Source: Flavobacterium sinopsychrotolerans
GTDB taxonomy: Bacteria; Bacteroidota; Bacteroidia; Flavobacteriales; Flavobacteriaceae
DNA: 64,000 nucleotides
Direction of reading: 5' to 3'
NCBI RefSeq assembly: GCF_900110375.1
Contig: NZ_FODN01000001.1
Coordinates: forward strand, 248,001-312,000
Below the pieces are notes generated by a model. That model worked only from the letters and a program-made list of their open reading frames with translations. It did no database searches and had not been told where the DNA came from. Shown here in pieces: positions 63,358 through 64,000 of this stretch (its first letter is position 1; every line of letters begins with the position of its first letter). The translations under genes were made by a program, and so were the position numbers.

Positions 63358-64000
63358 ATGGAAACAGTTCAAGCTATAAAACAACGATTTGAGATTATCG
63401 GGAATGACCCGAAGCTTAATCGTGCGATAGAAAAAGCCATTCAAGTCGCTCCTACTGATATTACTGTATTAGTAGCGGGAGAAAGCGGAGTTGGAAAAGA
63501 GAATATTCCTAGAATTATTCATTCGCTTTCGCATAGAAAACACGGGAAATACATTGCTGTAAACTGTGGAGCCATTCCGGAAGGAACGATTGACAGTGAA
63601 CTCTTCGGACATGAAAAAGGTGCTTTTACTGGAGCCACAGGAACTCGTGAAGGTTATTTTGAAGTGGCTGACGGAGGAACTATATTTTTGGATGAAGTAG
63701 GTGAATTACCATTAACAACACAAGTTCGTTTGTTGCGTGTTCTTGAAAATGGCGAATTTATCAAAGTCGGTTCTTCACAAGTACAGAAAACTGACGTACG
63801 AATTGTGGCTGCTACCAATGTGAATTTATTTGATGCAATCGAAAAAGGGAAATTTCGTGAGGATCTGTATTATCGTTTAAGTACCGTGGACATTACTTTG
63901 CCACCTTTACGCGATCGAAAAGATGACATTCATTTATTATTTAGAAAATTCGTTGCTGATTTTGCGCATAAATATAAAATGCCTCCTTTGAAACTAGACG
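63358..64000 (+). CDS. Sigma-54-dependent transcriptional activator, cut by window
   Basis: The frame is open from an ATG at 63358 (METVQAIKQRFEIIG) to the window end, 214 codons. There is no N-terminal receiver or PAS domain: the AAA+ domain starts almost at once, with GESGVGKENI (Walker A), GAFTGA (the loop that contacts sigma-54), GGTIFLDEVGELP (Walker B) and YYRLSTVDITLPPLRDR (sensor region). A C-terminal Fis-type DNA-binding domain would lie beyond the window. It could therefore act without phosphorylation. It lies 93 bp after miaB. Confidence 0.93.
   Translation, partial: METVQAIKQRFEIIGNDPKLNRAIEKAIQVAPTDITVLVAGESGVGKENIPRIIHSLSHRKHGKYIAVNCGAIPEGTIDSELFGHEKGAFTGATGTREGYFEVADGGTIFLDEVGELPLTTQVRLLRVLENGEFIKVGSSQVQKTDVRIVAATNVNLFDAIEKGKFREDLYYRLSTVDITLPPLRDRKDDIHLLFRKFVADFAHKYKMPPLKLD

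Overview
The window comes from an AT-rich member of the Bacteroidota, most likely a Flavobacterium. The evidence is the type IX secretion/gliding operon gldKLMN, a SusC/SusD pair, many TonB-dependent outer-membrane proteins, the Bacteroidota promoter signature (TTG about 19 bp before TAnnTTTG) in front of many genes, and flavobacterial gene neighbourhoods (topA next to an arginase-like gene and gldK; miaB next to a sigma-54 activator).

Region 1 (1-16650) is mostly housekeeping and envelope genes: alaS (cut by the window edge), an M23 peptidase, a MerR regulator, a LemA-TPM-TPM operon, an exported protein I cannot name, an Rrf2 regulator, a TonB-dependent receptor preceded by a 34-codon ORF ending in Met-Met-Cys-Met-Cys, a DUF2490 protein, an SDR, the GTPase genes der and era, and two identical initiator tRNA genes in tandem.

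Region 2 (16863-44170) is a complete pectin and galacturonate utilisation locus. Its surface module contains a GH28 lipoprotein, SusC, SusD, an esterase, a DUF4861 protein, GH105, a PL10-CE8 fusion, a second GH28 and a CE12 acetylesterase. Its cytoplasmic module contains kduI, kduD, uxaC, kdgF, kdgK, kdgA, an SDR, uxaB and uxaA, followed upstream by an exuT-like transporter and another esterase. Pectin is de-esterified and cut at the surface, imported through SusCD and degraded to galacturonate and 4,5-unsaturated galacturonate. Both converge on 2-keto-3-deoxygluconate, which KdgK and KdgA convert to pyruvate and glyceraldehyde 3-phosphate. A LacI-family regulator sits between the two modules. 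Near-identical palindromes centred on AATCGATT directly abut the -7 element of three promoters, those of the GH28-susCD unit, the kduI operon and exuT. A weaker copy lies in front of the lacI gene itself. This describes one compact repressor regulon readable from the DNA.

Region 3 (44413-52894) contains an LRR protein, DUF1761, a pterin carbinolamine dehydratase, a GNAT-like protein, a divergent pair of a diacylglycerol-kinase-like and an App1-type phosphatidate phosphatase gene, an ABC-F ATPase, DUF983 and an FAD oxidoreductase. Region 4 (52989-64000) carries topA, an arginase-fold protein that has lost metal ligands, and gldK-gldL-gldM-gldN on the minus strand, then miaB and a sigma-54 activator running off the right edge.

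Other structure: three related long intergenic repeats (2469-2613, 14801-14890, 61541-61725), a 113-bp MITE-like inverted repeat interrupting the uronate operon (35141-35253), and many intrinsic terminators. I saw no CRISPR array, prophage, intact insertion sequence or rRNA.
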